A stretch of DNA of 37,207 nucleotides, from positions 1 through 37,207 of the forward strand of contig DYQK01000020.1 in NCBI GenBank assembly GCA_020719385.1. Direction: 5' to 3'. Below are positions 35,975 through 37,207 of this stretch, piece by piece; position 1 is the stretch's first letter; each line of letters starts with the position of its first letter. Both the position numbers and the translations under genes were made by a program. This DNA comes from Rikenella microfusus (GTDB lineage Bacteria > Bacteroidota > Bacteroidia > Bacteroidales > DYQK01). The notes beneath the pieces are model-generated. The model did not search any database. It worked only from the letters and a program-made list of their open reading frames with translations, and had not been told where the DNA came from.

Positions 35975-36006
35975 AAACCTGTCAAATTATAAAATTTGAC
36001 AGGTTT
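35975..36006. terminator. Perfect 14-bp hairpin after the threonine dehydrogenase gene
   Basis: AAACCTGTCAAATT (35975-35988) pairs without mismatch with AATTTGACAGGTTT (35993-36006), with a loop of ATAA. It lies just past the minus-strand dehydrogenase stop and ends in T-rich sequence in that direction. The outer AACCTGTCA/TGACAGGTT arms resemble the hairpin at 11389-11417. Confidence 0.8.
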
Positions 36007-36015
36007 AAACTTTGT

Positions 36016-36984
36016 TTAATAACCGACATTGTCTTTTTTAAACTTTTTTCGAATTTCCTGAATCATAATTTCGACCATTTTTGCGAGGTCGTATTTATGT
36101 GTCCAACCGTCATTGGCTCTTGCCACGCTGTCATCAATAGTTTGCGGCCAAGAATCGGCAATTGCCTGACGAAAATCGGGTTTGTACGTAATCTCGAAAC
36201 TTGGGATGTGTTTTTTTATCTCTGCGGCTAACTCTTCGGGCGTAAAACTCATTCCGCCAACGTTATAACTGCTTCGAATAGACATTTTGCTTGCGTCTAA
36301 CTCCATCAGCGAGATGGTTGCGTCAATGGCGTCAGGCATGAACATCATTGGTAAACGAGTGTCGGGCTTGAGAAAACATTCGTATCTCTCATTTTTAATT
36401 GCTTCGTAAAAAATTTCGACTGCGTAATCGGTTGTTCCGCCGCCTGCTTCGGTTTTATAACTGATTAATCCAGGGTAGCGAATGCTTCGTACATCGACTC
36501 CGAATTTGCGAAAATAATATTCGCACCATCTCTCGCCTGCTTGCTTGCTGATTCCGTAAACCGTGTTTGGCTCCATAATGGTCATCTGAGGCGTATTGAC
36601 CTTTGGTGTTGTTGCCCCAAAAACGGCTATTGAACTGGGCCAGAAGACTCGTTTAACATCTTCGACCAAGCGGGCAGTTTCCAAAACGTTGAACAAACTG
36701 TCCATATTGATTCGCCATGCTTGCAAAGGAATTTTCTCAGCATTACCAGAAAGCACTGCCGCAAGATGATAAATTTGCGTAATTTTATGTCGAATGACAA
36801 AGTGAATTAAACGTTTATCATCTAAGATGTCCAACATTTCGGTTGGTCCGCTTTCTCGAATATCTCTTGGAAGTTCCTTGATATCGGTTGCAAAAACGTT
36901 TTCTTTGCCGTATTTCTCTCGTAAAGTAAGAGTAAGTTCAGAACCAATTTGTCCTGCTGCACCTATTATTAATATGTTTTCCAT
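36016..36984 (-). CDS. tdh: SDR-type L-threonine 3-dehydrogenase
   Basis: A 322-residue NAD-dependent extended short-chain dehydrogenase that oxidises threonine to 2-amino-3-ketobutyrate. The nucleotide loop is GAAGQIG (Gly8-Gly14). The triad is Ser118 (WPSSIAVFG), Tyr143 and Lys147 (YGISK). The family-specific segments PNTVYGISKQAGERWCEYYF, RSIRYPGLISYKTEAGGGTTDYAVEIFYEAI and LKPDTRLPMMFMPDAIDATI distinguish it from UDP-galactose epimerases, and the length is typical. It is a single gene with a hairpin terminator. No kbl (glycine C-acetyltransferase) gene is visible beside it. A weak -7-like CACCTTTG lies upstream on the minus strand, near 37033-37040. Confidence 0.9.
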   Translation of the reverse strand: MENILIIGAAGQIGSELTLTLREKYGKENVFATDIKELPRDIRESGPTEMLDILDDKRLIHFVIRHKITQIYHLAAVLSGNAEKIPLQAWRINMDSLFNVLETARLVEDVKRVFWPSSIAVFGATTPKVNTPQMTIMEPNTVYGISKQAGERWCEYYFRKFGVDVRSIRYPGLISYKTEAGGGTTDYAVEIFYEAIKNERYECFLKPDTRLPMMFMPDAIDATISLMELDASKMSIRSSYNVGGMSFTPEELAAEIKKHIPSFEITYKPDFRQAIADSWPQTIDDSVARANDGWTHKYDLAKMVEIMIQEIRKKFKKDNVGY

Positions 36985-37045
36985 TTTTTTTTTTCAAAAA
37001 AAAAGTAAAAAAACTGATTTTTTTTAATTTTACAAAGGTGAATTA

Positions 37046-37068
37046 CCCCTTTGCTGCTGACAAAGGGG
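37046..37068. terminator. GC-rich hairpin near the right edge
   Basis: CCCCTTTG (37046-37053) pairs with CAAAGGGG (37061-37068), with a seven-base loop. It lies just beyond the stop of the partial minus-strand ORF and could be its terminator, although the following T-run on that strand is poor. Confidence 0.45.
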
Positions 37069-37072
37069 CTTC

Positions 37073-37207
37073 TTAGCATTGTGCCAAGAACTTTTCTTGG
37101 TTCTTCGATAGTATGCTTTTTAGGTTTCTTGCGAAACGGTCATCCACAGAGACTATCTCCCCAAGCGTCACTTCGGAACATTCCATTCCTAGAAAGAACA
37201 TAGAGAT
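37073..37207 (-). CDS. Partial ORF tail at the window edge, unidentified
   Basis: Reading leftwards from the window edge, 44 codons stay open and end with TAA at 37073-37075. The residues include MECSEVTLGEIVSVDDRFAR and end in KFLAQC. The family is not recognised. Local G+C is clearly higher than in the neighbouring genes, so this may be the end of a transferred gene or mobile element. An open frame this short could also be chance. Confidence 0.35.
   Translation of the reverse strand: MSMFFLGMECSEVTLGEIVSVDDRFARNLKSILSKNQEKFLAQC

Noticed and set aside
1-37207. tRNA, rRNA or complete insertion sequence
   Set aside because: No cloverleaf-like segments, rRNA-like stretches or transposase genes with terminal repeats were recognised by eye. 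A dedicated RNA search could still find something in the short gaps.

Overview
The window looks like chromosomal DNA of an AT-rich member of the Bacteroidota (probably Bacteroidales-like). Three secreted proteins end in type IX secretion (T9SS type A) sorting domains. Many promoters carry the Bacteroidetes -7 box TAnnTTTG, several with a -33 TTG about 18-19 bases upstream. Leaders are A/T-rich without Shine-Dalgarno sequences, and typical lineage genes (DUF4294, NamZ/DUF1343, C10 peptidase, Walker-less AddB-like nuclease) are present. No rRNA, tRNA, CRISPR array or complete insertion sequence was recognised. Genes are densely packed, and no gap exceeds about 250 bases.

Layout. 90-7353: a GH123/DUF4091-like secreted glycosidase faces a giant secreted M4 metalloprotease across a shared bidirectional terminator. 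7604-9522: an orphan HyfF/NuoL-like antiporter subunit overlaps a SixA-type phosphatase by ATGA. 9526-11975 (minus): a GyrI-like membrane protein, a NamZ-like peptidoglycan muramidase and a DUF4294 protein. 12156-17175: a five-gene run of a Cache-HAMP-GAF-PAS sensor without output domain, a lone C-terminal segment of a Type ISP restriction-modification enzyme, lipB, a histidine-kinase-like protein whose H-box His is Asn, and cheD. 17325-18898: an arsR repressor, a perfect 20-bp palindrome, and a single-polypeptide fusion of arsenate reductase with ArsM arsenite methyltransferase. 19106-25795: tyrS, rsmH (outside the usual dcw cluster), a two-gene ATPase/TOPRIM pair resembling a split OLD-family system, and an AddB-like helicase-nuclease. 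25914-31678: a phosphate regulon in two transcription units, pstA-pstB-phoU and porin-pstS-pstC, each preceded by an almost identical Pho-box promoter. 31741-35847 (minus): a secreted C10 (streptopain-like) protease. 36016-36984 (minus): an SDR-type L-threonine 3-dehydrogenase. The last ~150 bases are visibly richer in G+C and hold the tail of an unidentified minus-strand ORF.

How genes work together. The phosphate block is the most coherent system. An outer-membrane anion porin, a periplasmic binding protein, two permeases, an ATPase and PhoU are driven by two matching promoters with 11-bp-period TTGTAAC direct repeats. A hairpin plus T-run between pstS and pstC probably sets unequal expression. 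The arsenic unit couples As(V) reduction to As(III) methylation in one protein, with no efflux gene nearby. The sensor/pseudo-kinase/CheD operon is the best candidate for an undescribed signalling arrangement, and the ATPase/TOPRIM pair is the best candidate for a defence-like module.
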